A stretch of 64,000 nucleotides of DNA from Olsenella_K sp036454645 (GTDB lineage: Bacteria > Actinomycetota > Coriobacteriia > Coriobacteriales > Atopobiaceae): assembly GCA_036454645.1 (NCBI GenBank), contig JAZHSQ010000001.1, forward strand, positions 1 through 64,000, given 5' to 3'. Shown here piece after piece: positions 25,174 through 33,975 of the stretch. How positions within the stretch are numbered: position 1 is the stretch's first letter; each line of letters starts with the position of its first letter. The notes under the pieces were generated by a model. It saw nothing but the letters and a program-made list of their open reading frames with translations. It was not told the DNA's origin and searched no databases. Made by a program: the position numbers and the translations under genes.

Positions 25174-25866
25174 CTACTCGGTGCGCGGATCGATGGACTT
25201 GACGGCCTGGTCCCACTGGCCGTAGCGGCCCATGGCGGCCTTGACGGCCTCGTTGGCGTCGGTGCCGGCCTTGATCGCGTCGGTGAACTTGCCGAGGTTC
25301 AGGAACTCGAAGCCGATGATCTCGTTCTTGTCGTTGAGGGCGAGCTTGGTGATGTAGCCCTGCGTGAGCTCGAGGTAGCGGGCGCCCTTGGCCTTGATGC
25401 CGTAGGTGGTGCCCACCATGGAGCGCATGCCCTTGCCGAGGTCGTCGAGGCCGGTGCCGACGGGCAGGCCGCCCTCGGAGAAGGCCGTCTGGGTGCGGCC
25501 GTAGACGATCTGCAGGAAGAGCTCGCGCATGGCGACGTTGATGGCGTCGCAGACGAGGTCGGTGTTCAGGGCCTCGAGGATGGTCTTGCCGGGGAGGATC
25601 TCGGCGGCCATGGCGGCGGAGTGCGTCATGCCGGAGCAGCCGATCGTCTCGATCAGGCACTCCTCGATGATGCCGTCCTTGACGTTGAGGCTGAGCTTGC
25701 AGGCACCCTGCTGGGGGGCGCACCAGCCCACGCCGTGCGTGTAGCCGGAGATGTCCTCGATCTTCATCGCCTGGACCCACTTGCCCTCCTCCGGGATGGG
25801 CGCAGGGCCGTGGTATGCACCCTTGGCGACCGGGCACATCCTCTCCACTTCTGCGGAATACTGCAT
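25174..25866 (-). CDS. NifU-like iron-sulfur cluster assembly scaffold protein
   Basis: A 230-residue protein of the IscU/NifU N-terminal fold. Cys residues appear in CAPQQGACKL (near 50-56) and IGCSGMTHS (near 75), the typical scaffold positions for transient cluster binding. The C-terminal half is longer than IscU. Translation start at 25866 is chosen because GGAGAGGAG precedes it; the upstream in-frame start lacks one. It is first in a two-gene operon with the GGGtGRT gene. A long (about 300 nt) untranslated leader and a good minus-strand promoter precede it. Confidence 0.85.
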   Translation of the reverse strand: MQYSAEVERMCPVAKGAYHGPAPIPEEGKWVQAMKIEDISGYTHGVGWCAPQQGACKLSLNVKDGIIEECLIETIGCSGMTHSAAMAAEILPGKTILEALNTDLVCDAINVAMRELFLQIVYGRTQTAFSEGGLPVGTGLDDLGKGMRSMVGTTYGIKAKGARYLELTQGYITKLALNDKNEIIGFEFLNLGKFTDAIKAGTDANEAVKAAMGRYGQWDQAVKSIDPRTE

Positions 25867-26170
25867 GAATTCTCCTCTCCAACAAACCCCGTGGCCCGCG
25901 GCGCGGGTCACATTGATTTGGTAAAGCCAGACGTCCGTTCCCGGCGGGCCGGTCCCCCTCGGCCGGCCGCCTCGTCGCTTGCCTGCCCCGCGGCCTGGGC
26001 CGCGGGTGGGTTATGAAGGTGCGCATGCATCAAAAAGCATACGGAAACGCGGGTTGGAGCATGGAAGCGCAGGTGCGCCGGCGCACGGAAGAGCGGGCGC
26101 CGAGCGGGCGGCCGCGGGCGGGGGAGGGGCGGCTCGCGCCGTGCCAGGCCCCCGCAAACGACCATTTACA
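25867..26170 (-). promoter_or_regulatory. long leader of scaffold/GGGtGRT operon
   Basis: About 300 nt between the promoter and the scaffold start. It holds a perfect palindrome gtgcgccggcgcac and a strong GC hairpin, cccgcggcc/ggccgcggg, at about 25984-26003. No coding frame is credible. It is either a regulatory RNA leader or a plain UTR. Confidence 0.4.
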
Positions 26171-26173
26171 GTG

Positions 26174-26202
26174 ATGATAAACGCGCTCGGCCGATTTCAC
26201 AA
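26174..26202 (-). promoter_or_regulatory. promoter of scaffold/GGGtGRT operon
   Basis: Minus-strand TTGTGA (26197-26202) N17 TATCAT (26174-26179), optimal spacing. TTGTGAAA resembles a half site of the redox regulator Rex, but no second half is present. Confidence 0.55.
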
Positions 26203-26304
26203 CGGCGGACGAGAAATTCCGCAGGGCCGTCCCACGCACGCGGGCGAGGCGGCGGGCACGGGCGCGGAGGGGGCGCCCCGGCGCCTTGCGTGCCGCGTTG
26301 CGGA

Positions 26305-26324
26305 TAGAATGTCTCACGTGAGAC
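26305..26324 (+). promoter_or_regulatory. promoter with 14-bp perfect palindrome operator
   Basis: TAGAAT (26305-26310) directly abuts the perfect palindrome GTCTCACGTGAGAC (26311-26324), which would cover the transcription start of the DJ-1 gene. It is a compelling repressor/activator site; the regulator is not in the window. Confidence 0.6.
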
Positions 26325-26344
26325 GACGACCCGAGGAGGAACAC

Positions 26345-26929
26345 ATGGGCTTCGAGAAGAGATGCGACAGGCGCGTCGCGGCGTTTCTCGCCGACGGCTG
26401 CGAGGAGGTGGAGGCCCTCGCCGTGGTGGACGTGCTCTTCAGGATGGGCATCCCGTGCGACCTCGTCGCCGTGTCCGAGGGCAGGACGGTCACCTCGTCG
26501 CACCGGGTGACCGTCACGTGCGACAAGGTCGTGGGCGAGGTCGACTTCTCCGACTACGACCTGCTCTTCCTGCCTGGCGGCATGCCCGGCACCAACAACC
26601 TCGCGGCGTGCGCGCCGCTCACCTCCGCCGTGGACGAGTTCGTGGCCCAGGGCAGGGACGTGGCGGCCATCTGCGCCGCGCCGGCCGTGGTCCTCGCCCG
26701 CAGGGGCCTCCTCAGGGGGCGCCGCGCCACGAGCAACCCCAACTTCCAGCACGAGATAGCCGAGAACGGGGGCGTCGTCGTGGCCGACGAGCGCGTGGTC
26801 GTGGACGGGTGCGTCCTGACGAGCCAGGGCATGGGCACGGCGACCGACCTCGGCCTCGCGATCGTGGGGCGCTACCTCGGCGAGGACGCCGTGGCCGAGG
26901 CCAAGCAGAAGATCGTGTACTGGGGCTAG
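26345..26929 (+). CDS. DJ-1/PfpI-family protein
   Basis: A 194-residue class I glutamine amidotransferase-like fold of the DJ-1/YajL subfamily. The nucleophile Cys is in AAICAAPAVV (about 118) and the conserved Glu near the N-terminus is in DGCEEVEAL. The pattern LPGGMPGTNNL is also diagnostic. Members are linked to glyoxal/redox-stress protection. The ATG at 26345 has GAGGAGGAAC upstream, a very strong ribosome site. It forms a compact operon with the EamA and HAD genes (3- and 3-bp gaps). A perfect palindrome overlies the transcription start. Confidence 0.93.
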   Translation: MGFEKRCDRRVAAFLADGCEEVEALAVVDVLFRMGIPCDLVAVSEGRTVTSSHRVTVTCDKVVGEVDFSDYDLLFLPGGMPGTNNLAACAPLTSAVDEFVAQGRDVAAICAAPAVVLARRGLLRGRRATSNPNFQHEIAENGGVVVADERVVVDGCVLTSQGMGTATDLGLAIVGRYLGEDAVAEAKQKIVYWG

Positions 26930-26932
26930 GCC

Positions 26933-27943
26933 GTGCTGACGACTGACGAGGCGGCCGCGGGCGCGGAGGCCGCCGCCGTGGCGGGGGAGCGGGGGATGGT
27001 CGCCGTGGCGGGGGCCGGCGCTCGCGCCGGCTCGCGCCCCGGCTGGGTCTGGCGGGCGATGCTGCTCTTGGCCGCGGCGATCTGGGGCGGGTCCTTCATG
27101 ATCCTCAAGGGCGCGCTCGACAGCATCTCGCCCGGCTGGCTCATCGCCTTCCGCTTCATCGTGTCCGGCTGCGTGCTGGCCGTCGTGTTCCGCAGGCGCC
27201 TCGCGGCCAACCTCGACGGGAGCCACCTGCTCGCCGGCGCCGTCGTGGGCGTCTCGGGGGGCCTCGGCTACCTCATCCAGAACATGGGGCTCGTCGACAC
27301 CACGCCCTCCAACAACGCCTTCCTCACGGCAGTCTACTGCGTCATGGTGCCCTTCCTGTCCTGGGGGCTCACCAGGAGGCGGCCCGGGGCGAACAACTTC
27401 GTCGCGGCGCTGCTGTGCCTGGCGGGGGTCGGCTTCGTCTCGCTCGGCGACTCCCTCACGTTCTCGCTCAGGTGGGGCGACTGGATGACCCTTCTCAGCG
27501 CGGCCTGCTTCGCCGTGCAGATCGTGCAGCTCGACCGCCTCGCCCCGGGGCACGACGTGATAACCCTGACCGTGGTCGACGTCTTCGTGATGGGGCTCGT
27601 TTCGCTCGCGAAGGCGCTGCTCACCGAGCCCGTCCCCACGCCCCAGCTCACGGGCGACCTCGTCTTCCAGATGCTCTACGTGACGCTCCTCTCCTCGTGC
27701 GTGTGCTCCGTCCTGCAGAACGTCGGCCAGAGCCACGTGCCCCCCACGCAGGCCTCGATCCTGCTCTCGCTGGAGAGCGTCTTCGGCGTGCTCTTCTCGG
27801 TCCTGTTCTACGGGGACCCCCTGACCTGGCGGCTGCTGTGCGGCTTCGCCCTCATCTTCCTCGCGGTCCTCATGTCCGAGGTGTCGCCCCGGGCTGTGGC
27901 GCAATGGCTCTTTGGCCGCGCGGCGGCCGGAAGGGAGGAGTGA
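26933..27943 (+). CDS. EamA/DMT-family transporter
   Basis: A 336-residue inner-membrane carrier with ten predicted helices in two EamA repeats. It starts after an Ala-rich tail: ILAAAIWGGSF-type motif MLLLAAAIWGGSFMILKG, then LGYLIQNMGL, ending LCGFALIFLAVLMSEV. The family exports amino acids or other metabolites. The GTG at 26933 lies 3 bp after the DJ-1 stop; an in-frame ATG at 26996 has a better site (GGGGGAGCGGG) and gives 315 residues without the tail, so the start is uncertain. Likely cotranscribed with the DJ-1 and HAD genes. Confidence 0.88.
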   Translation: MLTTDEAAAGAEAAAVAGERGMVAVAGAGARAGSRPGWVWRAMLLLAAAIWGGSFMILKGALDSISPGWLIAFRFIVSGCVLAVVFRRRLAANLDGSHLLAGAVVGVSGGLGYLIQNMGLVDTTPSNNAFLTAVYCVMVPFLSWGLTRRRPGANNFVAALLCLAGVGFVSLGDSLTFSLRWGDWMTLLSAACFAVQIVQLDRLAPGHDVITLTVVDVFVMGLVSLAKALLTEPVPTPQLTGDLVFQMLYVTLLSSCVCSVLQNVGQSHVPPTQASILLSLESVFGVLFSVLFYGDPLTWRLLCGFALIFLAVLMSEVSPRAVAQWLFGRAAAGREE

Positions 27944-27946
27944 GAC

Positions 27947-28753
27947 ATGTTCCCCTTCAAGGCGGTCTTCAGCGACATCGACGGCACCCTGGTGGACGCC
28001 GACCACCACGCGATGCCGGAGTCGGCCGGCCCCATATCGAGGCTGGTCGCGTCGGGCGTCCCCTTCGTGCTCATCTCCTCGCGCGGGCCGGGCGGCATCA
28101 CGCCCGTCCAGCGCGAGCTCGGCTTCCGGGGGCCCTACGTGGCCTACGGCGGCGCGCTCGTGCGCGACGCCAGCGGGCGCGAGCTCTTCTCGCGGACGAT
28201 CGGCATCGACGCCGCCTGCGAGATAAAGGAGTTCCTCACCTCCGAGCTGCCCGGGGTGTTCTGCTGCACGTACGGCTTCGACGACTGGGTCGTGGACGAC
28301 GACGCCGACCCGCGCGTGCGCGAGGAGGAGTTCTTCGTGCGCGACAAGAGCGTCGTGGACCCGGACCTGCGCGGGCGCTTCGGCGCGCGCGGGGTGCACA
28401 AGTTCATGCTCATGGGCGAGCCGGCGGCGATCCTGGCTGCGGAGCGGGAGGTCTCGCGGCGCTTCCCCGAGCTCGCGGTCGTCCGCTCGCGCGCCGAGCT
28501 GTGCGAGATAGGCGCGGGCGGCGTGAGCAAGGGCGCCGGCGTGAGGCTCGTCTGCGAGCACCTCGGCGTCGACCCCGCCGACTGCGCGGGCTTCGGCGAC
28601 GGCCTCAACGACCTGGACCTCATGGCGGCGGTGGGCACCTCCTTCGCCATGGCCAACGCGGAGGCGGAGGTCAAGGCGCGCGCCACCCGCGTCACGAGGT
28701 GGGCCAACGTGGACAACGGCGTCGCGAGGACCCTGGAGGAGCTCGGCGCGTAG
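27947..28753 (+). CDS. Cof-type HAD hydrolase
   Basis: A 268-residue phosphatase of the HAD superfamily, subclass IIB (Cof/YbiV). Motif I DIDGTLVD (about 11-18) carries the nucleophile Asp and the acid Asp. Motif II is LISSRG, motif III has Lys of GVSKGAGV, and motif IV is GFGDGLNDLDLM. It dephosphorylates small phosphorylated metabolites; a specific one cannot be named. The ATG has GGGAGGAG upstream and sits 3 bp after the EamA stop, in the same operon. Confidence 0.93.
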   Translation: MFPFKAVFSDIDGTLVDADHHAMPESAGPISRLVASGVPFVLISSRGPGGITPVQRELGFRGPYVAYGGALVRDASGRELFSRTIGIDAACEIKEFLTSELPGVFCCTYGFDDWVVDDDADPRVREEEFFVRDKSVVDPDLRGRFGARGVHKFMLMGEPAAILAAEREVSRRFPELAVVRSRAELCEIGAGGVSKGAGVRLVCEHLGVDPADCAGFGDGLNDLDLMAAVGTSFAMANAEAEVKARATRVTRWANVDNGVARTLEELGA

Positions 28754-28868
28754 GCCGGCGGGCCACGCGCGGTGGGGGGGCTGGGGGGCGGGCCCGGGGG
28801 TGGCCGCGCCCGCCTGCCGGCCTCGGCGAGCGGCGGGCGGGTCTCGTCCCCTCCGCCCCCAAACGCGG

Positions 28869-28874
28869 TATCCT
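28869..28874 (+). promoter_or_regulatory. -10 box for the SNF2 gene
   Basis: TATCCT, 100 nt before the TTG start. No convincing -35. Confidence 0.35.
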
Positions 28875-28973
28875 TAGGGACCCCGCACACATGGCACGGA
28901 CGCCCCGGCACGGGCCCAGGCAGCCCCTGCCGGCGCGGTGCCGTCGCACCAAGGCATCCGGAGAGGACCAAGC

Positions 28974-31900
28974 TTGATATCCAGGGTCGCACTCTCTAAC
29001 TCCTGCAGCCCGGCTGTGCTGAGCCGCGCCGCCGTCGTCGCTGACCGCGGCCTCAGGATCCACGACAGGACCTGCTCCTACGAGGGGGACCTCACCGCCC
29101 TCACCGCCCACGTCGACGCGACGTACAGCTACGACGCGCCGTACGTGACGAGCGTCAGGATAGACGAGGAGGCCGACCGGCTCGTGGGCTACGCCTGCAC
29201 GTGCCCGGCCGCGCGCAAGTACGCGGGCCCCTGCAAGCACGTGATCGCCCTCTGCCTCGACTTCAACGACCGCTCCGACCGCTACGAGGGCTTCGACGAG
29301 GCCCACCACGTCGTCACGTCGAGGAGCATCGCGCACTTCCTCGACAGGCGCCGCGCCTCGGGCGTCGCGGCGCCCACCGGCGCCACCTCCGAGGAGCGCC
29401 AGGGGAGCGTGCGGCTCGTGCCGCAGCTCGTCTACGACCTGGGCGGCTTCTCCGTGCACTTCAGGATCGCCGGCGAGCGCGGCTCCTACGTGCTCAAGTC
29501 CCCCGGCACCCTCGTGGACGCGCTCGACTCCTGCTCGTACGTGCGCTACGGCAAGAAGCTCGCGTTCACGCACGACATGGAGGCCTTCGAGAAGGATGCG
29601 CGCCCCATGGTCCGCTTCGTGGAGCGCGCCGTGCGCAACCGCCGCACCTACGCGCTCGACCGCCTCGTGGGCCGCGGCTACGCGGGGACCTACCACGCCA
29701 GCACCCGCGAGCTGCGCCTCTCGCCCCCCGAGCTCGAGGAGTTCCTCGGCCTCGTCGAGGGCACCGAGCTCTCGGTCGAGGACGCCTCCAAGGACGGCCT
29801 GCTCATGCCGGGCGCCACGGGGCCGAGGACCCTCTCGGTCGAGCGGGGAGACCCGGAGGTCGGCGTGGAGCTCGTGGAGGTGCAGGGCGGCGCCTACGAG
29901 TTCAGGCGCCACGGCGACGCGCGCTTCGTGAGGGCGGGCAGCCTGAGCGTCGCCGTCGACGGCGAGCACCTGTGGATCTGCTCGGAGAGGCTCGCGCCCG
30001 TCGCGGACCTGCTCGCGGAGACCTTCTCCGACCCCTCCGACCACCTGCTCGTCTCGAAGGGCGACGCCGAGGCCTTCGCCGCGGCGGTCCTGCCCAAGCT
30101 CGAGGCCTCGGTGCGCACGAGCGTCCCGGAGCGGCTCGAGGCCCTCCGGCCCCAGCCGCTCTCCCTGAGGTTCTACCTGGACTACACGCGGCGCGGCGCC
30201 ACCTGCGTGCCCGTGGCGTGCTACGGCGAAAAGACCTACGCGGTGCTCGGCTCGCGCGGCGCGGCGGAGAGGAACATCGCGCGCGACGCCGCCGGCGAGG
30301 CGCGTGCGCGCGAGGTGGTCCTGCGCTACCTGCCCGTGACCGACGGCGAGAAGACGGCGACCCTGCCCAAGAGCGACTCCGCGCTGGCGACCCTCGTCTT
30401 CGAGGGGACGCGCGAGATGGCGCGCCTGGGCGAGGTCATGGTCACGGACGCCTTCCGCCGCCTCAAGTCGACGGCGCGGCCGAGCGTCAGCGTGGGCGTC
30501 TCGATGAGGAACAACCTCATCGACCTCACGATGACCACCACGGGCATCCCCGCCGAGGACCTGCACGCCCTCCTCGCCAGCTACCGGCTCAAGAGGCGCT
30601 ACCACCGCCTGCGCGACGGCTCGATCCTGGACCTCTCCACGGTCGACCTCGACCAGATCAGCGAGCTCACCCAGGAGCTCTCGCTGAGCCCCGCCGAGCT
30701 CACCGCGGGCGAGGCCGAGGTCCCCTCCTACAAGGCCTTCCTGCTCGAGGACCTGGTGGACCCCGAGGAGCAGGCCGAGTCGTTCCGCAGGTACGTGGAG
30801 GGCTTCCGCGCGGTGGACCCCACCGGCTTTGAGCCGCCCGCCTCGCTCGCGGGCGTGCTCAGGCCCTACCAGGTGGCGGGCTACCAGTGGCTGCGCGCCC
30901 TCACGGAGATGGGCTTCGGCGGGATCCTCGCGGACGAGATGGGCCTGGGCAAGTCCGTGCAGCTCATCTCCCTCGTCGTCTCCTGCATCGACCAGGTGCG
31001 CGCGTGCGGCCCCGTGCTCGTGGTGTGCCCCGCCTCGCTCGTCTACAACTGGCAGGCCGAGTTCGCCAAGTTCGCCCCCGAGCTCGACGCCCTCGTGGTC
31101 GTGGGCACGGCGGCCGAGCGCCAGGAGCTCAGGCGCTCGCGCCACCCCGACGTCATGGTCACGAGCTACGACCTGCTCAGGCGCGACGTGGAGGACTACG
31201 CGCGGATGCGCCTGTGGGCAGCCGTCCTCGACGAGGCGCAGTACATCAAGAACCACGAGACGCTCGCCGCGCGCTCGGTCAAGCACCTCAGGGCCGAGCA
31301 CCGCTTCGCGCTCACCGGCACGCCGGTGGAGAACCGCCTCTCGGAGCTCTGGAGCATCTTCGACTTCCTCGTGCCCGGCCTGCTCGGCACCTACGAGCGC
31401 TTCCGCGAGCGCTTCGAGCGCCCCATCGTGGAGGAGGGGAGCGAGGCCACGGCCGCCCACCTCAGGGCCGCCGTGGGCCCCTTCATCCTGCGCAGGCTCA
31501 AGCGCGACGTCCTGACCGACCTGCCCGACAAGCTCGAGCAGGTGGTGCGCACCCACATGGGCGACGAGCAGCGCAAGCTCTACGAGGCCCTCGCGCAGGA
31601 GCTGCGCGAGTCCATCGGGAGGCAGAGCGCGAGCGAGCTCGGCAAGTCGAAGATGCAGATCCTCGCGGGCCTGATGCGCCTGCGCCAGGTCTGCTGCGAC
31701 CCGCGGCTGGTGTTCGACGAGTACGACGGCCCCTCCGCCAAGCTCGAGGCGATCATGGGGATCGTGGAGCAGGCCGTGGACGCCCGCCAGAAGATGCTGC
31801 TCTTCTCGCAGTTCACGAGCTACCTCGACGTCATCGCCCAGGAGCTGGACCGCCGCGGGGTGAGCTACCTCACCATCACCGGCCAGACGCCCAAGAAGCG

Positions 31901-32246
31901 CAGGGTCGACCTGGTGGAGAAGTTCAACTCGGACGACACCCCGGTGTTCCTGATCTCGCTCAAGGCGGGCGGCACCGGCCTCAACCTCACGGGGGCCAAC
32001 ATCGTGCTGCACGCCGACCCCTGGTGGAACGCCGCCGCGCAGGACCAGGCGACCGACCGCGCGCACAGGATCGGGCAGACCAAGGAGGTGACCGTCTACA
32101 AGGTCATCTGCGAGGGCACCCTCGAGGAGCGCATCCTCGACATGCAGGACGCCAAGAGCGCGCTGGCGGACGAGGTCGTGGGCACCGGCGCCGGCTCGGC
32201 CCTGGGCTCGCTCTCCCGCGACGACCTCCTCGAGCTCTTGGAGTAG
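28974..32246 (+). CDS. SNF2-family DEAD/DEAH helicase with SWIM zinc finger
   Basis: A 1090-residue DNA-dependent ATPase. SWIM zinc finger near the N-terminus: CTCPAARKYAGPCKHVIA (CXCX7-10CXH). A large middle region (about 110-600) has no catalytic motif. The SNF2 core follows: Walker A DEMGLGKSVQLIS, Walker B LDEAQYIKN, SAT-like LTGTPVENRLSELWS, then helicase C with FSQFTSYLDVI, and GGTGLNLTGAN and QDQATDRAHRIGQ motifs V/VI. Bacterial homologues remodel nucleoprotein or take part in DNA repair. The TTG at 28974 has GGAGAGGAC upstream; the GTG at 28938 lacks a site. It is monocistronic. Confidence 0.92.
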   Translation: MISRVALSNSCSPAVLSRAAVVADRGLRIHDRTCSYEGDLTALTAHVDATYSYDAPYVTSVRIDEEADRLVGYACTCPAARKYAGPCKHVIALCLDFNDRSDRYEGFDEAHHVVTSRSIAHFLDRRRASGVAAPTGATSEERQGSVRLVPQLVYDLGGFSVHFRIAGERGSYVLKSPGTLVDALDSCSYVRYGKKLAFTHDMEAFEKDARPMVRFVERAVRNRRTYALDRLVGRGYAGTYHASTRELRLSPPELEEFLGLVEGTELSVEDASKDGLLMPGATGPRTLSVERGDPEVGVELVEVQGGAYEFRRHGDARFVRAGSLSVAVDGEHLWICSERLAPVADLLAETFSDPSDHLLVSKGDAEAFAAAVLPKLEASVRTSVPERLEALRPQPLSLRFYLDYTRRGATCVPVACYGEKTYAVLGSRGAAERNIARDAAGEARAREVVLRYLPVTDGEKTATLPKSDSALATLVFEGTREMARLGEVMVTDAFRRLKSTARPSVSVGVSMRNNLIDLTMTTTGIPAEDLHALLASYRLKRRYHRLRDGSILDLSTVDLDQISELTQELSLSPAELTAGEAEVPSYKAFLLEDLVDPEEQAESFRRYVEGFRAVDPTGFEPPASLAGVLRPYQVAGYQWLRALTEMGFGGILADEMGLGKSVQLISLVVSCIDQVRACGPVLVVCPASLVYNWQAEFAKFAPELDALVVVGTAAERQELRRSRHPDVMVTSYDLLRRDVEDYARMRLWAAVLDEAQYIKNHETLAARSVKHLRAEHRFALTGTPVENRLSELWSIFDFLVPGLLGTYERFRERFERPIVEEGSEATAAHLRAAVGPFILRRLKRDVLTDLPDKLEQVVRTHMGDEQRKLYEALAQELRESIGRQSASELGKSKMQILAGLMRLRQVCCDPRLVFDEYDGPSAKLEAIMGIVEQAVDARQKMLLFSQFTSYLDVIAQELDRRGVSYLTITGQTPKKRRVDLVEKFNSDDTPVFLISLKAGGTGLNLTGANIVLHADPWWNAAAQDQATDRAHRIGQTKEVTVYKVICEGTLEERILDMQDAKSALADEVVGTGAGSALGSLSRDDLLELLE

Positions 32247-32400
32247 GGCCAGCCGTCAGGGCGCCGCAGGGGACGAGCGGCATGAAAACGTCCGCAGGCG
32301 GTTGGCCACGCCCATGGTGCGACCGGGAAACCAACCGTCCGTTTGGAAACCGTGCGAACTGGGTAGATAAATAATCAGCTTCGTACATATACCAACCGGC

Positions 32401-32443
32401 AAGCCGCGCGGTCCTCAGGGCCGCGCGGCTTCGCTTAGCGAAG
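32401..32443 (+). terminator. hairpin before small acetyltransferase gene
   Basis: Perfect 11-bp stem aagccgcgcgg/ccgcgcggctt around a 9-nt loop (32401-32431), overlapping a second stem cttcgc/gcgaag (32429-32443). It lies 10-20 nt before the ribosome site of the next gene. It may end the SNF2 transcript or act as a leader structure. An AT-rich promoter-like stretch at 32337-32370 would put it inside the next gene's leader. Confidence 0.55.
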
Positions 32444-32452
32444 GAGGCTCTG

Positions 32453-32725
32453 ATGCTGTTCCAGACGAACGACGACAACGTGGTCTTCCTGGACGACTAC
32501 GGCGAGGTCAAGGGCAAGGTCGACTTCGTCGACGCCGGCGGGGACACGGTCGACATTACCTCCGTGTACGTCGCGCCGAGCGAGAGGGGCATGGGGCTCG
32601 CGAGCAGGCTCATGGGCGCCTGCGCCCGCCACCTGCGCTTCCATGGCAAGAAGGCCAAGGCCACCTGCCCCTACGCAAAGAAGTGGTTCGGCGAGCACAA
32701 GGAGTACGCGGACGTCCTCGCCTAG
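32453..32725 (+). CDS. small GNAT-type N-acetyltransferase (YjdJ-like)
   Basis: A 90-residue single-domain acetyltransferase of the YjdJ/NATD1 type (COG2388). ITSVYVAPSERGMGLASRLMGAC is the acetyl-CoA pyrophosphate loop, and the C-terminus KATCPYAKKWF with WFGEH is the family's signature. The substrate is unknown. The ATG has GAAGGAGG upstream. It is followed by a textbook terminator 36 bp downstream. Confidence 0.9.
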   Translation: MLFQTNDDNVVFLDDYGEVKGKVDFVDAGGDTVDITSVYVAPSERGMGLASRLMGACARHLRFHGKKAKATCPYAKKWFGEHKEYADVLA

Positions 32726-32760
32726 GCGAGGAGGACCTCCGCCTGCTACCGCGACCGGCC

Positions 32761-32795
32761 GGGACGGGCCCCTTCGGGGGCCCGTCCCTTTTTTT
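32761..32795 (+). terminator. intrinsic terminator with UUCG tetraloop
   Basis: Perfect 12-bp stem (gggacgggcccc and its complement) capped by TTCG, followed by seven Ts. Confidence 0.95.
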
Positions 32796-32901
32796 GCCGC
32801 ATGGCGGCCGCCTCGCAGCCCCGTGCCAGCCCGGTGCCTCCCAGCTGCAGCGGATTCTTCGGGAGGTGGCCCCGGGGCGCCTCCCGGCGCGCCGGCGCGC
32901 G

Positions 32902-32907
32902 TAGGAT
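32902..32907 (+). promoter_or_regulatory. -10 box of the LytTR gene
   Basis: TAGGAT about 38 nt before the ATG at 32945. The -35 is weak. Confidence 0.4.
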
Positions 32908-32944
32908 TGCGGGACCTTTTGGTGTCCGGGGGCAGGAGGGTTCC

Positions 32945-33787
32945 ATGGGAGACGGGCTGGATGTCGTCAGGGTGGGCGTGTTCGACGCGGAGGGGCCGCG
33001 CGCGATGCGGCTCGCGGGGGGCAGGGGGCGGCAGGAGGGGGCTCGTGCGGACGGCGTCCTGGGTCGCGTGCGCCCCGACGGCCGCGACGGGTGCCCCGCC
33101 GCCCGCGCCATCCTGGACCTCATCAACGAGCCGCAGGTCACGGGCATCGCCCGCGCCCATTGCTGCGAGCTTGCGCCCGTGGTGCTCGCCCGCGTCGACG
33201 AGCTCGCGGCCGCCGTCGAGTCGCGTGGCGCCGAGGTCCTCTTCGTCGTGCTCGGGACGCGCGGCGCGGACGGCGTCGAGGTCGTGCGCAGGGTCGTGGG
33301 GGCCCGCCGGGGGGTGCAGGTCGTCTACGTCGACGTGGCGGGTCGCAACGCGACCAGGGTCTACGAGACCGCCCACGTCTACCTGCTCGGCTGGCCCCTC
33401 GTCCCCGCCGACTTCTCGCGCGCCGTGGACCGGGCGCTCACCCTGCGCGAGCGCCTGCGCGAGAGGCCCCTCGTGATCCGCTCGGAGGGGGTCGAGCGGC
33501 TGGTGGCGCCCGGGTCGATCTCCTTCATCGAGAGCGACCGGAGGCTCCTTCGGGTGCACGCCGGCACGACGGTGCTGGAGACGTACGGGAGGATGGCGGA
33601 CGCGGCGTCCCAGCTGCCCGCGCGCTTCGTGCGGCCCCACCGGAGCTTCCTCGTGAACCTCTCCTGCGTGTGCGAGGTCGCCGGCGACAACCTCGCCCTC
33701 AGGACGGGCGAGCGGATACCGCTGAGCAGGCGGAGGAGGGACTCGGTGCGCGAGGCCTTCTCTGCCTACGTCGGCAGGCTCCTGTGA
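32945..33787 (+). CDS. LytTR-family DNA-binding regulator
   Basis: A 280-residue cytoplasmic regulator. The C-terminal ~100 residues are a LytTR domain: ISFIESDRRLLRVHAGTTVLETYGRM then QLPARFVRPHRSFLVNLSCVCEVAGDNLAL, with the DNA-binding PHRSFLVNL segment. The N-terminal ~150 residues have receiver-like alternating strands (LFVVLGTRGADGVEVVRRV) but lack the Asp/Asp/Lys pattern of a true receiver, so phosphorylation is doubtful. The ATG at 32945 has GGAGGG upstream. It is followed by phased direct repeats and a large surface-protein gene, its probable target. Confidence 0.85.
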   Translation: MGDGLDVVRVGVFDAEGPRAMRLAGGRGRQEGARADGVLGRVRPDGRDGCPAARAILDLINEPQVTGIARAHCCELAPVVLARVDELAAAVESRGAEVLFVVLGTRGADGVEVVRRVVGARRGVQVVYVDVAGRNATRVYETAHVYLLGWPLVPADFSRAVDRALTLRERLRERPLVIRSEGVERLVAPGSISFIESDRRLLRVHAGTTVLETYGRMADAASQLPARFVRPHRSFLVNLSCVCEVAGDNLALRTGERIPLSRRRRDSVREAFSAYVGRLL

Positions 33788-33812
33788 GCGTGCCCGGCGC
33801 CGGATCGGCCGT

Positions 33813-33886
33813 CTGCACGTCGACGGGGCCGCCTGCACGTCGACCGGCCTCCTGCACGTCGTTACACGGGGGCGACCGCTCGTTAC
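33813..33886 (+). promoter_or_regulatory. phased direct repeats, putative LytTR sites
   Basis: CTGCACGTCG occurs three times at 33813, 33833 and 33852 (spacing 20 and 19 bp). TCGTTAC occurs at 33859 and 33880 (21 bp). The ~two-turn phasing is how LytTR domains bind. A TAGGAT -10 candidate (33917-33922) lies downstream, before the ATG at 33976. Confidence 0.6.
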
Positions 33887-33975
33887 GGATCGCGTGACCC
33901 CGTCCCGGCCCCTCCCTAGGATGGTCTCCCACGCCCGGGCGGACCGTCCGGGCCCGAGGGGGAGGGGGCTTTCTC

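Noticed and set aside
26174..26202. Complete Rex site
   Set aside because: Only one TTGTGAAA half is present and it is explained as a -35.
28938..28973. GTG start at 28938 for the SNF2 gene
   Set aside because: No ribosome site; TTG at 28974 has GGAGAGGAC.
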